Assembly: GCA_030066265.1 (NCBI GenBank)
Contig: JASJCF010000006.1
Span: 1 to 51,717, forward strand
Reading direction: 5' to 3'
DNA from: Acidimicrobiia bacterium
GTDB lineage: Bacteria > Actinomycetota > Acidimicrobiia > Spongiisociales > UBA5794
Length of the DNA stretch: 51,717 nt
Below the pieces are notes generated by a model. The model searched no databases, was not told the DNA's origin, and worked only from the letters and a program-made list of their open reading frames with translations. Below are positions 7,153 through 14,303 of the stretch, piece after piece (the stretch's first letter is position 1; every line of letters begins with the position of its first letter). The position numbers and the translations under genes are program-made.

Positions 7153-8616
7153 ATGCCGGATCTGACCGACGCGGACGTCCAAGCGATCATCGCACGAGTC
7201 AAAGAGCGAGTCTCCGCGGGAGACATCGCAGGTCGCACCGCTCCTGCGCTCGAGGCCGCCCATGCCGTTGCGACCGAGGACGATGCCGTGGGTGACGGCG
7301 TCTTCCGCACCGTGGACGACGCCGTCGCAGCAGCCAAGCGCAGCTTCGCTGTGTATCGATCGCTCGGCCTCGACCGCCGGAAGGGGATCATCGAAGCGGT
7401 GCGGGTGGCCATGCGGCGCGAGAACGAGCGGCTCGCGTACATGGCCCGCCAGGAGACGGGCATCGGGCGAGCCGATGACAAGGTGATCAAGAACCTGCTC
7501 GTGATCGATCGAACCCCCGGCCCTGAGGATCTCGAGCCCAAGGTGGTCACGGGAGACCAGGGGATGATGGTCACCGAGTATGCGCCGTATGGGGTCATCG
7601 GAGCGATCACGCCGACCACCAATCCGACGTCGACGATCATCAACAACTCCATCGCGATCCTGTCGGCGGGCAACTCCGTGACGTTCAATGTCCACCCGAG
7701 CGCGCGACGCGTGAGCGTCGAGAACGTCAAGCTGCTCAATCGCGCAATCGTCGCGGCGGGAGGGCCCGCCGACCTCGTGACGTGCGTGGCGGTTCCCACC
7801 CTGGAGTCAGCGCAAGCGTTGATGCGCCATCCGGACGTCCGCGTCCTGCTGGTCACGGGTGGGCCGGGGGTGGTCAAGGAGGCGCTCCGGACGCCGAAGA
7901 AGGCCATCACCGCCGGGCCCGGCAACCCTCCCGCCGTCGTCGACCAGACGGCCGACATCGCAAAGGCGGCCAGGGACATCGTCTCCGGAGCGAGCTTCGA
8001 CAACAACATCATCTGCGTGGATGAGAAGACGACGATCGTGGTCGACTCGGTCGCCGATCGGCTCGTCCAGCACATGGCAGCCGCCGGCGGCTACCGGCTG
8101 AAGGAACACGAGCTGAAGCGGCTCGAGCGGGTGATCTTCAAGGAGATGGGGCCTCCGAACAAGCCAGGGGTGATCGATGGCCGATTCGTCGGCAAGGACG
8201 CCGCCGTGATCGCCAGCGAGATCGGGCTCAGTCTCCCTCCCGAGACCCGCCTCCTCGTGGCCGAGGTGCCGGTCGACCACAATCTCGTGTGGACCGAGCA
8301 GATGATGCCGGTCATGCCGGTGGTCCGCGTCAAGGACGTCGACACCGCCATCGATCTCGCTGTGCGTTCCGAGCACGGCTTCCGGCACACGGCATCGATC
8401 CACTCGACGAACGTCGATGCCATCACCAGGATGGCGAGAGCGATGAACTGTTCGATCTTCGTGGCGAACGGGCCGAACGTCGCCGGTCTGGGTGCAGACG
8501 GAGAGGGGTACACATCGTTCTCGATCGCCAGTCCCACCGGGGAGGGCTTGACGAGGCCGCGGACCTTCTCGAGAGAACGACGCGTCTCCGTCGTGGGAGC
8601 GCTGCGCATTGTCTGA
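7153..8616 (+). CDS. CoA-acylating aldehyde dehydrogenase (BMC cargo, PduP/EutE-like)
   Basis: This 487-residue enzyme would convert acetaldehyde plus NAD+ and CoA to acetyl-CoA. The catalytic cysteine is Cys288 in FDNNIICVDEK. ITPTTNPTSTIINN (about 152-165) and GGPGVVKEAL are the Rossmann and cofactor segments typical of the PduP/EutE group rather than hydrolytic aldehyde dehydrogenases. Residues 4-22 (LTDADVQAIIARVKERV) form an amphipathic helix separated from the catalytic domain by an Ala/Asp-rich linker up to about 48, the usual encapsulation-peptide layout. Its position between shell genes makes it the core oxidising enzyme of the compartment. Confidence 0.95.
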   Translation: MPDLTDADVQAIIARVKERVSAGDIAGRTAPALEAAHAVATEDDAVGDGVFRTVDDAVAAAKRSFAVYRSLGLDRRKGIIEAVRVAMRRENERLAYMARQETGIGRADDKVIKNLLVIDRTPGPEDLEPKVVTGDQGMMVTEYAPYGVIGAITPTTNPTSTIINNSIAILSAGNSVTFNVHPSARRVSVENVKLLNRAIVAAGGPADLVTCVAVPTLESAQALMRHPDVRVLLVTGGPGVVKEALRTPKKAITAGPGNPPAVVDQTADIAKAARDIVSGASFDNNIICVDEKTTIVVDSVADRLVQHMAAAGGYRLKEHELKRLERVIFKEMGPPNKPGVIDGRFVGKDAAVIASEIGLSLPPETRLLVAEVPVDHNLVWTEQMMPVMPVVRVKDVDTAIDLAVRSEHGFRHTASIHSTNVDAITRMARAMNCSIFVANGPNVAGLGADGEGYTSFSIASPTGEGLTRPRTFSRERRVSVVGALRIV

Positions 8617-8635
8617 TCGCCTCGGAGGCCCTGCG

Positions 8636-9214
8636 ATGGCGGTGTGGGAGTTCTCATCGATCGTGGCCGGTGTGCACAGCGCCGACCAGATCGCCAAGGG
8701 AAGCCCCGTGTCGGATCTCCTGACCGGCACGACGCACCCAGGGAAGTACGTCGTGATGGTCTCGGGCGACACCGCTGCTGTCGATGTCGCCCGCGACATC
8801 GTCTCGGGTCTGGATCGCGTCCCCATCGACACCCGATTCCTCCCCGACGTCGCTTCCGACGTGGTCGACGCCGTGCTGCGTGCTGATGACGTCATCGAGG
8901 CGGAGGGGGAGGCGATCGGAGTCGTCGAGACGGCCTCGGTGTCGTCGAGCGTCGATGCCGCCGACGCCGCAGTGAAGGCGGCACGGGTGACCCTATCGGC
9001 CATCCGGCTCGCCGACGGACTCGGTGGCAAGGCCTACCTCGTCGTGGACGGCGACGTCGGCGACGTCGAGGCGGCGGTGGCTGCTGCGTGCGAGCGAGCT
9101 GCGCCGAATCTGGTGGATGCCGTCGTCATCGCGCAACTCACGGCAGATCTGAGGGATGACCTCGCAGCGACGACCCGGTTCGTCGAGCGCCTGCAACGGC
9201 GCGGAGGTGGCTGA
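8636..9214 (+). CDS. second BMC-T (tandem-domain) shell protein, single-stacking type
   Basis: The 192 residues form two direct BMC domains: the first from EFSSIVAGVHSADQIAKGSP to about residue 90, the second from GVVETASVSSSVDAADAAVK to the end. Residues KAYLVVDGDVGDVEAAV match the canonical end of a BMC domain. The overall pattern resembles the BMC-T proteins of the Haliangium ochraceum shell (HO-5812 type), from memory rather than a search. ATG 8636 is chosen because GGAGG (8624-8628) lies 7 nt upstream; an upstream TTG at 8609 is weaker. It differs clearly from the first BMC-T, so the shell has two trimer types. Confidence 0.88.
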   Translation: MAVWEFSSIVAGVHSADQIAKGSPVSDLLTGTTHPGKYVVMVSGDTAAVDVARDIVSGLDRVPIDTRFLPDVASDVVDAVLRADDVIEAEGEAIGVVETASVSSSVDAADAAVKAARVTLSAIRLADGLGGKAYLVVDGDVGDVEAAVAAACERAAPNLVDAVVIAQLTADLRDDLAATTRFVERLQRRGGG

Positions 9215-9216
9215 TC

Positions 9217-9489
9217 GTGAAGCTCGGACGGGTCCGCGGTTCGGTGGTTGCCACGGTGAAGGATCCCGGCATGGTCGGCATGCGCATGCTGATCGTCCAG
9301 CCACTCGGCGACGAAGGGATCGACAGCGGGCAGTGCGTCGTCGCTGCCGATGCGACGGGGCAAGCCGGTCTCGGCGATCGCATCTACTACGTGTCGTCGC
9401 GCGAGGCCGCCGAGGCGATGGAACCCCGGTTCGTGCCGGTGGATCATGCCATCGTCGGCATCGTGGATGCGGTGGAGGTTCGACCGTGA
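9217..9489 (+). CDS. BMC-P (EutN/CcmL family) vertex protein 2
   Basis: This is a 90-residue Pfam03319 protein starting at GTG 9217, two bases after the BMC-T stop. The family start LGRVRGSVVATVKDPGMVG and strand MLIVQPLGD are plain, and HAIVGIVDAVEV closes the fold. It lacks the SSARQ loop of the other two copies, having SSREAAEAM instead, so the three paralogues are divergent enough to have separate roles or to form mixed vertices. The stop overlaps the next GTG start (GTGA). Confidence 0.9.
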   Translation: MKLGRVRGSVVATVKDPGMVGMRMLIVQPLGDEGIDSGQCVVAADATGQAGLGDRIYYVSSREAAEAMEPRFVPVDHAIVGIVDAVEVRP

Positions 9490-9767
9490 GAGTCGGACGG
9501 GTGGTCGGCACCGTCGTTTCGACGATCAATCACCCCTTCTTCGACGGCGAGAGGCTCCTCGTGTGCCGAATCGTCGATCGAGACACCGACACCGGCACGT
9601 ATCTGATCTGCACCGACCGGGTCGGTGCGGGATCCGACGAGACCGTGTTGATCCTCGACGAGGGATCGTCCGCCAGACAGATCTACGACGTGCCGCACGG
9701 GCCGATCCGATCGGTCGTGGTCGGTGTCGTCGACGACGTGCACGAGGCGGAACTCGGCTCGGAGTGA
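9486..9767 (+). CDS. BMC-P (EutN/CcmL family) vertex protein 3
   Basis: This 93-residue Pfam03319 protein is the last gene of the microcompartment operon. It starts at GTG 9486 within a GTGA overlap. VGRVVGTVVSTINHPFFDG, RLLVCRIVD and the SSARQIYD loop define the family, and the C-terminus VVVGVVDDVH closes the barrel. A longer in-frame reading exists upstream but runs through the preceding BMC-P gene in another frame. No terminator-like hairpin follows; the next gene has its own -10 hexamer 24 nt downstream. Confidence 0.9.
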   Translation: MRVGRVVGTVVSTINHPFFDGERLLVCRIVDRDTDTGTYLICTDRVGAGSDETVLILDEGSSARQIYDVPHGPIRSVVVGVVDDVHEAELGSE

Positions 9768-9791
9768 ACCAGAGATACCGAAGGTCCTCGG

Positions 9792-9797
9792 TACGCT
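9792..9797 (+). promoter_or_regulatory. -10 hexamer TACGCT for the lipoprotein gene
   Basis: TACGCT lies 7 nt before GTG 9805 with no Shine-Dalgarno, so transcription probably starts at or next to the start codon. Confidence 0.55.
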
Positions 9798-9804
9798 CCC
9801 GTCC

Positions 9805-10179
9805 GTGAAGAGGCTCGCTCCCCGGCTGATCCTGCTCCCGATTGCACTGATGATCGTCGGATGCGGGTCATCGGGCATCTCCGCCACCACCTGTGAAGAC
9901 GTCGCAGACGAGACGCTCGCTCTCTACCAGCGGGTGATCGACGACATCGACGAGGAGTTCGCCGATGTGACCGTCTCGGAGTTCATCGCGCTGCGAGACG
10001 AGTTGCCGTCCCTCGAGCGTTTCTCGGAGGATGCCGATCAGATCGACTCGATCGCAGCGGAATTGGGGTGTACGGAAGCCGAGGTCACCGCTGCCGTCTC
10101 CTCCCGCACGGCCGAGCTCACGGCGACGACGCCAGTGGGCAGATTCCTGATCGAAGCCTTTCGCATGGGGGGTATCTGA
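9805..10179 (+). CDS. small lipoprotein of unknown function
   Basis: This 124-residue protein has a lipoprotein signal: KRLAPR, a hydrophobic core LILLPIALMIV, and lipobox IVGC with Cys20. The mature part is acidic and mostly helical, with two further cysteines (CEDVADETL at about 29 and ELGCTEAEV at about 87) that could pair. Residues EFADVTVSEFIALRDELP recur in no family I recognise. It follows the microcompartment operon but has its own promoter hexamer, so it need not belong to it. Confidence 0.75.
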   Translation: MKRLAPRLILLPIALMIVGCGSSGISATTCEDVADETLALYQRVIDDIDEEFADVTVSEFIALRDELPSLERFSEDADQIDSIAAELGCTEAEVTAAVSSRTAELTATTPVGRFLIEAFRMGGI

Positions 10180-10244
10180 GGGGCCCTTCCCTCTCGGGCG
10201 ATACCGTGGTATGCCTGTGGTGAGCAACCGCATGGAGGTGCCTC

Positions 10245-10418
10245 GTGTCCCACGATTCCGGTTTCCGACGCGGCGGGCGTGATGTCGCGCGCGGGGGCAG
10301 TTCCCAACGCAACAGGGGAGGCCGGTCGGCCCGGAAGTACGAGGAGCGCATGAACAAGCGCTTCCACGAGCACGAGCGGAGCGAGCCCAAGAAGCCGACG
10401 GACGAAGGCGAACGCTGA
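10245..10418 (+). CDS. small basic protein, 57 residues, unknown function
   Basis: The reading frame starts at GTG 10245 with an upstream AUGGAGG-type ribosome-binding site (about 10232-10238) and codes for SHDSGFRRGGRDVARGG, a Gly/Ser/Arg segment, a basic RSARKYEERMNKRFHEHE helix and an acidic tail ending DEGER. It is too short for many gene callers. The alternating Arg/Gly N-half suggests nucleic-acid contact, but that is a guess. A TACCGT hexamer at 10202-10207 is a possible -10. Codon third positions look as GC-rich as in neighbours, supporting a real gene. Confidence 0.55.
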   Translation: MSHDSGFRRGGRDVARGGSSQRNRGGRSARKYEERMNKRFHEHERSEPKKPTDEGER

Positions 10419-10485
10419 GCACGGTCGGCCCGTTCCACGTCGGGAGGTGCGCCGCTCGGGCGTCTCTCCGATCAGCGAAGGCCCG

Positions 10486-11160
10486 TCAGTGCAGACGCGA
10501 GGCGGCGGCGTCGTCGAGCATCCACACCACCGACTCTCGTGCGGTGACGCGCCCTGCGGGGAGATCCTCACCTTGCGCAATCGCAGCGACGGCGTCGGCC
10601 TTTGCCTCCCCGGAGACGAGGAACAGCACGACGTCGGACTGACCGAGCAGATCGAACGTCGCCGTCAACCTCCACGCGTCGAGGCTCGGTACCAGGTTTG
10701 CGACATATGCGATGCTCTCGACGTCGAGTGCCTGGGTGCCGGGAAACAGCGACGCCGTGTGGCCATCGGCACCGATGCCGAGCATCGTGACCCTTCGCAC
10801 CCCCGGATCGACCATGCGCGGGACGATCTCGTCCGCATAGCCCTCCGCTGCGGTGTACGGGTTCGACAGCGTCGTGTCCGGTGCGATGAGGGAGAGGCCG
10901 ACGGGGTCGGCCAAGGTCATCCGAGCCATCCGCTGGTTGGACGCTTCGTCGTCGGGCGCCACCCAACGCTCATCGGGAAGCCATGCCTCGACATGGTCCC
11001 AAGCGAGCGGGCGGGCAGCGAGGAGGCGGTGCGTCGCCTCGGGCGTCGATCCGCCCGCGAGGCCCAGCAACAGCCGATCCGAGGCCTCCACCTCGGCCGC
11101 AACTGCGTTCGCCGCAGCAACAGCCAGATCCGCCGGATCCTCCGTGATGATGGTCTCCAT
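10486..11160 (-). CDS. pgl: 6-phosphogluconolactonase
   Basis: This 224-residue protein of the glucosamine/galactosamine-6-phosphate isomerase superfamily hydrolyses 6-phosphogluconolactone in the oxidative pentose phosphate pathway. The family motifs are LLLGLAGGSTPEATHRLLA (phosphate loop), LPDERWVAPDDEASNQRM, and LGIGADGHTASLFPGT containing the catalytic His. ATG 11160 follows TATCGT by 6 nt; upstream sequence in frame is antisense to the next gene. It is the only oxidative pentose phosphate gene visible here. Confidence 0.93.
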   Translation of the reverse strand: METIITEDPADLAVAAANAVAAEVEASDRLLLGLAGGSTPEATHRLLAARPLAWDHVEAWLPDERWVAPDDEASNQRMARMTLADPVGLSLIAPDTTLSNPYTAAEGYADEIVPRMVDPGVRRVTMLGIGADGHTASLFPGTQALDVESIAYVANLVPSLDAWRLTATFDLLGQSDVVLFLVSGEAKADAVAAIAQGEDLPAGRVTARESVVWMLDDAAASRLH

Positions 11161-11197
11161 GACCCGACGATACCGAGCGGCGGGTACGGTGGGGAGC
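11161..11197. promoter_or_regulatory. divergent leaderless promoters of pgl and the toroid-protein gene
   Basis: The 37-bp space holds TATCGT on the minus strand (11167-11172, 6 nt from the pgl ATG) and TACGGT on the plus strand (11185-11190, 7 nt from ATG 11198). The two -10 elements are only 12 bp apart, so the polymerases would compete for overlapping sites. Confidence 0.55.
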
Positions 11198-12130
11198 ATG
11201 GCGGCCCCGCTGAGCGACGAGGCAGCCGATTGGCTGCGGGGTGAGGATCCCTCCATCGATTGGCAGCTCGAGCGCGACCTGGACGGCTCGGCCGCGCCAG
11301 TATGGAAACGGACGCGCTCGCGGGTTGCGACGGAGGGATGGGGGGAGGACCTCCTCGCTCGTCAGGACGACGAGGGGACCTGGGGCGGTGGGCTCTACAC
11401 CCCGAAGTGGACCTCCACGAACTACACCCTGCTCCTCCTACGCCGTCTCGGGCTCGACGAACGCAACGAGCAGGCAATCGCCGGGTGCCGACGACTGCTG
11501 GACGACGCTGCGTGGGTGGAGGGCGGCGTGAGCTACTGGCGCTCGCATCGATACGCAGAGCGTTGCGTCAACGGCATGGTCCTGTCGGTGTGCTCGTACT
11601 TCGCCGTCGACGATTCCAGGATCGACTCCATCGCTGAGCTTCTCACTTCGACTGGCGTCCCCGGTGGTGGATGGAACTGCGAGGACTACCGAGGTGGCAC
11701 GCACGCATCGTTCCACACCACGATCTCCGTCCTCGAGGGCCTGACGCTGTGGCGCCATCGCACCGGTCGCCGCGAGGCCGATGCTGCGATCGATGCGGCG
11801 CACGAGACGCTGCTCCAGCATCGCCTGTATCGCTCGCATCGGACGGGAGAGGTCATCGACCGCGAATGGCTCTCACCCCACTTCCCGCCGCGATGGCACT
11901 ACGACGTCCTGCGAGGGCTCGACCACTTCCGGGCAGTCGGCCATGACCGGGATCCTCGGCTGTCCGATGCCGTCGAGGCACTCGTGGCCAAGCAGCGTCC
12001 CGACGGCACGTGGCCAAAGGGTCGGCGCTACGGCGGTGTCGAGTTCTTCCCGATCGAGACCGAACGTGCCAGAGGCCGCTGGAACACGATGCGCGCCCTC
12101 CGGGTCCTGCGGTGGTGGAACGATGCCTGA
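11198..12130 (+). CDS. alpha/alpha-toroid protein, squalene-cyclase/prenyltransferase-like
   Basis: This 310-residue protein has QW-type repeats: ARQDDEGTWGGGLYTPKW (near 60) and AKQRPDGTWPKGRRYGG (near 270), with helical repeats between and GVPGGGWNCEDYRGGTH in the middle. These mark a terpenoid-cyclase-like toroid. It is about half the length of squalene-hopene cyclase and lacks a DXDD-type acid motif, so it is probably not a cyclase; a binding or other enzyme role is possible. Its last 8 bases overlap the following alpha/beta hydrolase gene, suggesting the two products act together. Confidence 0.7.
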   Translation: MAAPLSDEAADWLRGEDPSIDWQLERDLDGSAAPVWKRTRSRVATEGWGEDLLARQDDEGTWGGGLYTPKWTSTNYTLLLLRRLGLDERNEQAIAGCRRLLDDAAWVEGGVSYWRSHRYAERCVNGMVLSVCSYFAVDDSRIDSIAELLTSTGVPGGGWNCEDYRGGTHASFHTTISVLEGLTLWRHRTGRREADAAIDAAHETLLQHRLYRSHRTGEVIDREWLSPHFPPRWHYDVLRGLDHFRAVGHDRDPRLSDAVEALVAKQRPDGTWPKGRRYGGVEFFPIETERARGRWNTMRALRVLRWWNDA

Positions 12131-12791
12131 GCGCCGGCCCGAACCGCTGATCATCGAATCGGCACACGGGCCGGTCTCGGCGGCCATCACAGGGCCTCAC
12201 GACTCCGATTTCCCTGCCCTGTTGCTCGCACACGGCGCAGGGGCAGGCATGGCTCACCCCTGGATGGTTTCGCTCCAGGACCGCCTCGCCACCGCAGGGG
12301 CTCGGGTGATGACCTTCAACTACGCGTACACCGAGGCCGGTCGCCGCTCTCCCGACCGCCTCGAGAAGCTCCTCGACGTGCACGAAGCAGCCGCCGACGT
12401 GATCTCAGGCCGCGCCGGAATCCCCGTGCTCGCCGGCAAGTCGATGGGTGGGCGCGTGGCGAGCCACCTCGTGTCACAGGGCCGTGCCGAAGCAGCCGGC
12501 TTGGCGTATCTGGGATATCCGTTGGTGGCGATGGGCAAGACCGAGCCGAGATCGACGGACCATCTCGACGTCATCACCGCCCCCCAGCTGTTCGTGACGG
12601 GCGATCGGGACCGAATGGGCCCCATCGACCTGATCAGCGACGTCGCAGACCGCCTACCGGCCGGCGAGGTCGTGGCCGTTCCCGATGGAGACCACTCGTT
12701 CGTCCCTCGCAAGTCGTCAGGACTCACCCTCGACGATTCATTCGACCTCGTGGTGCGGGAAGTGATCCAGTGGCTGCGGGACCTCACCTGA
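12123..12791 (+). CDS. alpha/beta hydrolase (KANL3/Tex30-like, dienelactone-hydrolase fold)
   Basis: This 222-residue hydrolase contains LLLAHGAGAGMAHPWM (oxyanion loop), the nucleophile elbow GKSMGGR (Ser in GxSxG, near residue 102), FVTGDRDRMGP with the acid, and PDGDHSF with the catalytic His. It resembles the small bacterial homologues of KANL3/Tex30, whose substrates are poorly known. The ATG at 12123 overlaps the end of the toroid-protein gene by 8 nt. No signal peptide is present, so it is cytoplasmic. Confidence 0.82.
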   Translation: MPERRPEPLIIESAHGPVSAAITGPHDSDFPALLLAHGAGAGMAHPWMVSLQDRLATAGARVMTFNYAYTEAGRRSPDRLEKLLDVHEAAADVISGRAGIPVLAGKSMGGRVASHLVSQGRAEAAGLAYLGYPLVAMGKTEPRSTDHLDVITAPQLFVTGDRDRMGPIDLISDVADRLPAGEVVAVPDGDHSFVPRKSSGLTLDDSFDLVVREVIQWLRDLT

Positions 12792-12828
12792 TCGAGTTTC
12801 GGCACCCCGTGGTGCGCTCGGGCGCCCC

Positions 12829-13782
12829 TCACCGATACTCGGTATGAGGAGGCAAGTATCGCCCCGAGACCACCCGGCCGCTGATCGTCCGCAGCTCCCA
12901 CACCGAGCCCTTCTTCCACTTCATGGGTCCGCTCATCGGTATCCCGGAAGCGACCAGGGACCCGATCAGATCGGCGATCACGTCCCCGTGCGAGCACAGA
13001 ACCGCCGCTTCCTCCTGGAGCTCGTGGATCAGCGAGACCATACGATGCGGATGCGATCCCTCGACGAGCGCGGGCTCGAACTCCAGCGGTATGCCGAGCC
13101 GATTCGACAGCGGCCGGACCGTGTCGAGGCATCGGGTGTAGTCAGACGACCCGATCCGCGTGATCGGATGCGCCTGGAGCAATCGGGTCAGCCACCGTCG
13201 CTGCTCGACCCCTCGCCGATCGAGGCCGCGGGACCAGTCGTCGGGATCCATCGGAGAGCGGTTCCCGGCGGAGGCATGCCGGAGGAGGTAGATGACGCCG
13301 GCCGATCTCGCAAGCTGCATGTCGTTGGCTCGGTCGAGGACCTCCCGATCGTTCCGATAGCTGAGAAGCCGCTGGCCCTTCTTGAACCGAACCCACTTGA
13401 CGGCGTCGACTTCCTTGTTCGGGGTGAACGTGCCTTTCGATGCCTGCCCGAGCCACCAGCGAACGACCTTCGGATTCCCGTTCTGGGTGTGATAGCCGAC
13501 GGTGCCGACCAACCGGGGCTTCTTCGCGGCGAATCCCGTCTCCTCGAAGGTCTCTCGCACCGCACCGTCGAGGAAGGACTCGTTCTTGTCGAGTTTTCCC
13601 TTCGGCAGCGACCAATCGTCGTACCGGGGTCGATGGACGATGAGGTACTCGGGCTTGCCGTCCTCGCGCGTGCGGGCGAGCACGCACCCGGCGGCCCAGA
13701 TCGACGCTTTCGGAGGCGGTTCGGTGTCCACATCATGTCCGTCGTCGCCTTCGGGCACGGTGTTGAACCTTTTGTCAGCCAC
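12829..13782 (-). CDS. mutT1: Nudix-histidine phosphatase fusion, MutT1-like 8-oxo-(d)GTP hydrolase
   Basis: This 317-residue two-domain protein has a complete Nudix box in residues about 55-80 (G-K-L-D-K-N-E...REtfEEtGF) and an HP-type phosphatase domain from about 165 with YLLRHASAGNRS and the second histidine in LCSHGDVIA. The architecture matches mycobacterial MutT1, which sanitises 8-oxo-GTP and 8-oxo-dGTP and also degrades diadenosine polyphosphates. GTG 13782 is taken as the start since it overlaps the upstream rpiB stop (GTGGCTGA) by 8 nt; the remaining upstream frame lies inside rpiB. It could instead act on other nucleotides. Confidence 0.88.
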   Translation of the reverse strand: MADKRFNTVPEGDDGHDVDTEPPPKASIWAAGCVLARTREDGKPEYLIVHRPRYDDWSLPKGKLDKNESFLDGAVRETFEETGFAAKKPRLVGTVGYHTQNGNPKVVRWWLGQASKGTFTPNKEVDAVKWVRFKKGQRLLSYRNDREVLDRANDMQLARSAGVIYLLRHASAGNRSPMDPDDWSRGLDRRGVEQRRWLTRLLQAHPITRIGSSDYTRCLDTVRPLSNRLGIPLEFEPALVEGSHPHRMVSLIHELQEEAAVLCSHGDVIADLIGSLVASGIPMSGPMKWKKGSVWELRTISGRVVSGRYLPPHTEYR

Positions 13783-14224
13783 GGTTCCGGTCGAGTTCGA
13801 CCACCTTGCGGAGTCTCCGCACGTGCCGCTCCTCACCGCTGAACCGCGCATCGAGGTAGGCGTCGGCGATCTCCGTCGCCGTCGTGGGTCCGATCACTCG
13901 CGCCCCGAGGGCGAGCACGTTCATGTCGTCGTGTTCCACGGCCTGGTGCGCCGTGTAGTGGTCGTGCACCACCGCGCTGCGTGCGCCGGTGATCTTGTTC
14001 GCTGCGATCGATGCACCCGCACCCGAGCCACACACCACGATTCCCTTGTCCGCCTTCCCGGCGACCACGGCTCTGGCGACGGCTGCGGCATAGTCCGGGT
14101 AGTCGACCGGCTCCGTCGAGTCGGTGCCGACGTCGATCGTGACGAACCCACGTTGCTCGAGATGGGCGAGGAGCTCCTGCTTGAGCGGGTAGCCGGCGTG
14201 GTCAGCACCGATGACGACGCGCAC
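13775..14224 (-). CDS. rpiB: ribose-5-phosphate isomerase B (canonical)
   Basis: This 149-residue enzyme interconverts ribose-5-phosphate and ribulose-5-phosphate. It starts VRVVIGADHAGYPLK and has the catalytic Cys in IVVCGSGAGASIAANK, the conserved HDHYTAHQAVEHDDMN region, and normal family length with no extension. It is thus the housekeeping enzyme, unlike the BMC-linked homologue at 4409-5026. GTG 14224 follows GAGAGGT by 6 nt. A TACGCT hexamer (14254-14259, minus strand) is a likely -10, giving a short leader. It is co-transcribed with mutT1. Confidence 0.93.
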   Translation of the reverse strand: MRVVIGADHAGYPLKQELLAHLEQRGFVTIDVGTDSTEPVDYPDYAAAVARAVVAGKADKGIVVCGSGAGASIAANKITGARSAVVHDHYTAHQAVEHDDMNVLALGARVIGPTTATEIADAYLDARFSGEERHVRRLRKVVELDRNRG

Positions 14225-14253
14225 GTGAATACCTCTCGGTCGACGGAGGAGTG

Positions 14254-14296
14254 AGCGTAGCCGCAGGCGGATGGTCATCGGTGTGCCCGGTACCCT
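14254..14296. promoter_or_regulatory. divergent promoters of rpiB and a lipoprotein gene
   Basis: TACGCT on the minus strand (14254-14259) serves rpiB with a short Shine-Dalgarno leader. TACCCT on the plus strand (14291-14296) is 7 nt before GTG 14304 and would give a leaderless message. Confidence 0.5.
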
Positions 14297-14303
14297 CCCG
14301 ATC

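Noticed and set aside
12844-13842. 332-codon plus-strand frame opposite mutT1
   Set aside because: The minus strand encodes a perfect Nudix box and an HP domain; the plus frame has no recognisable motif.
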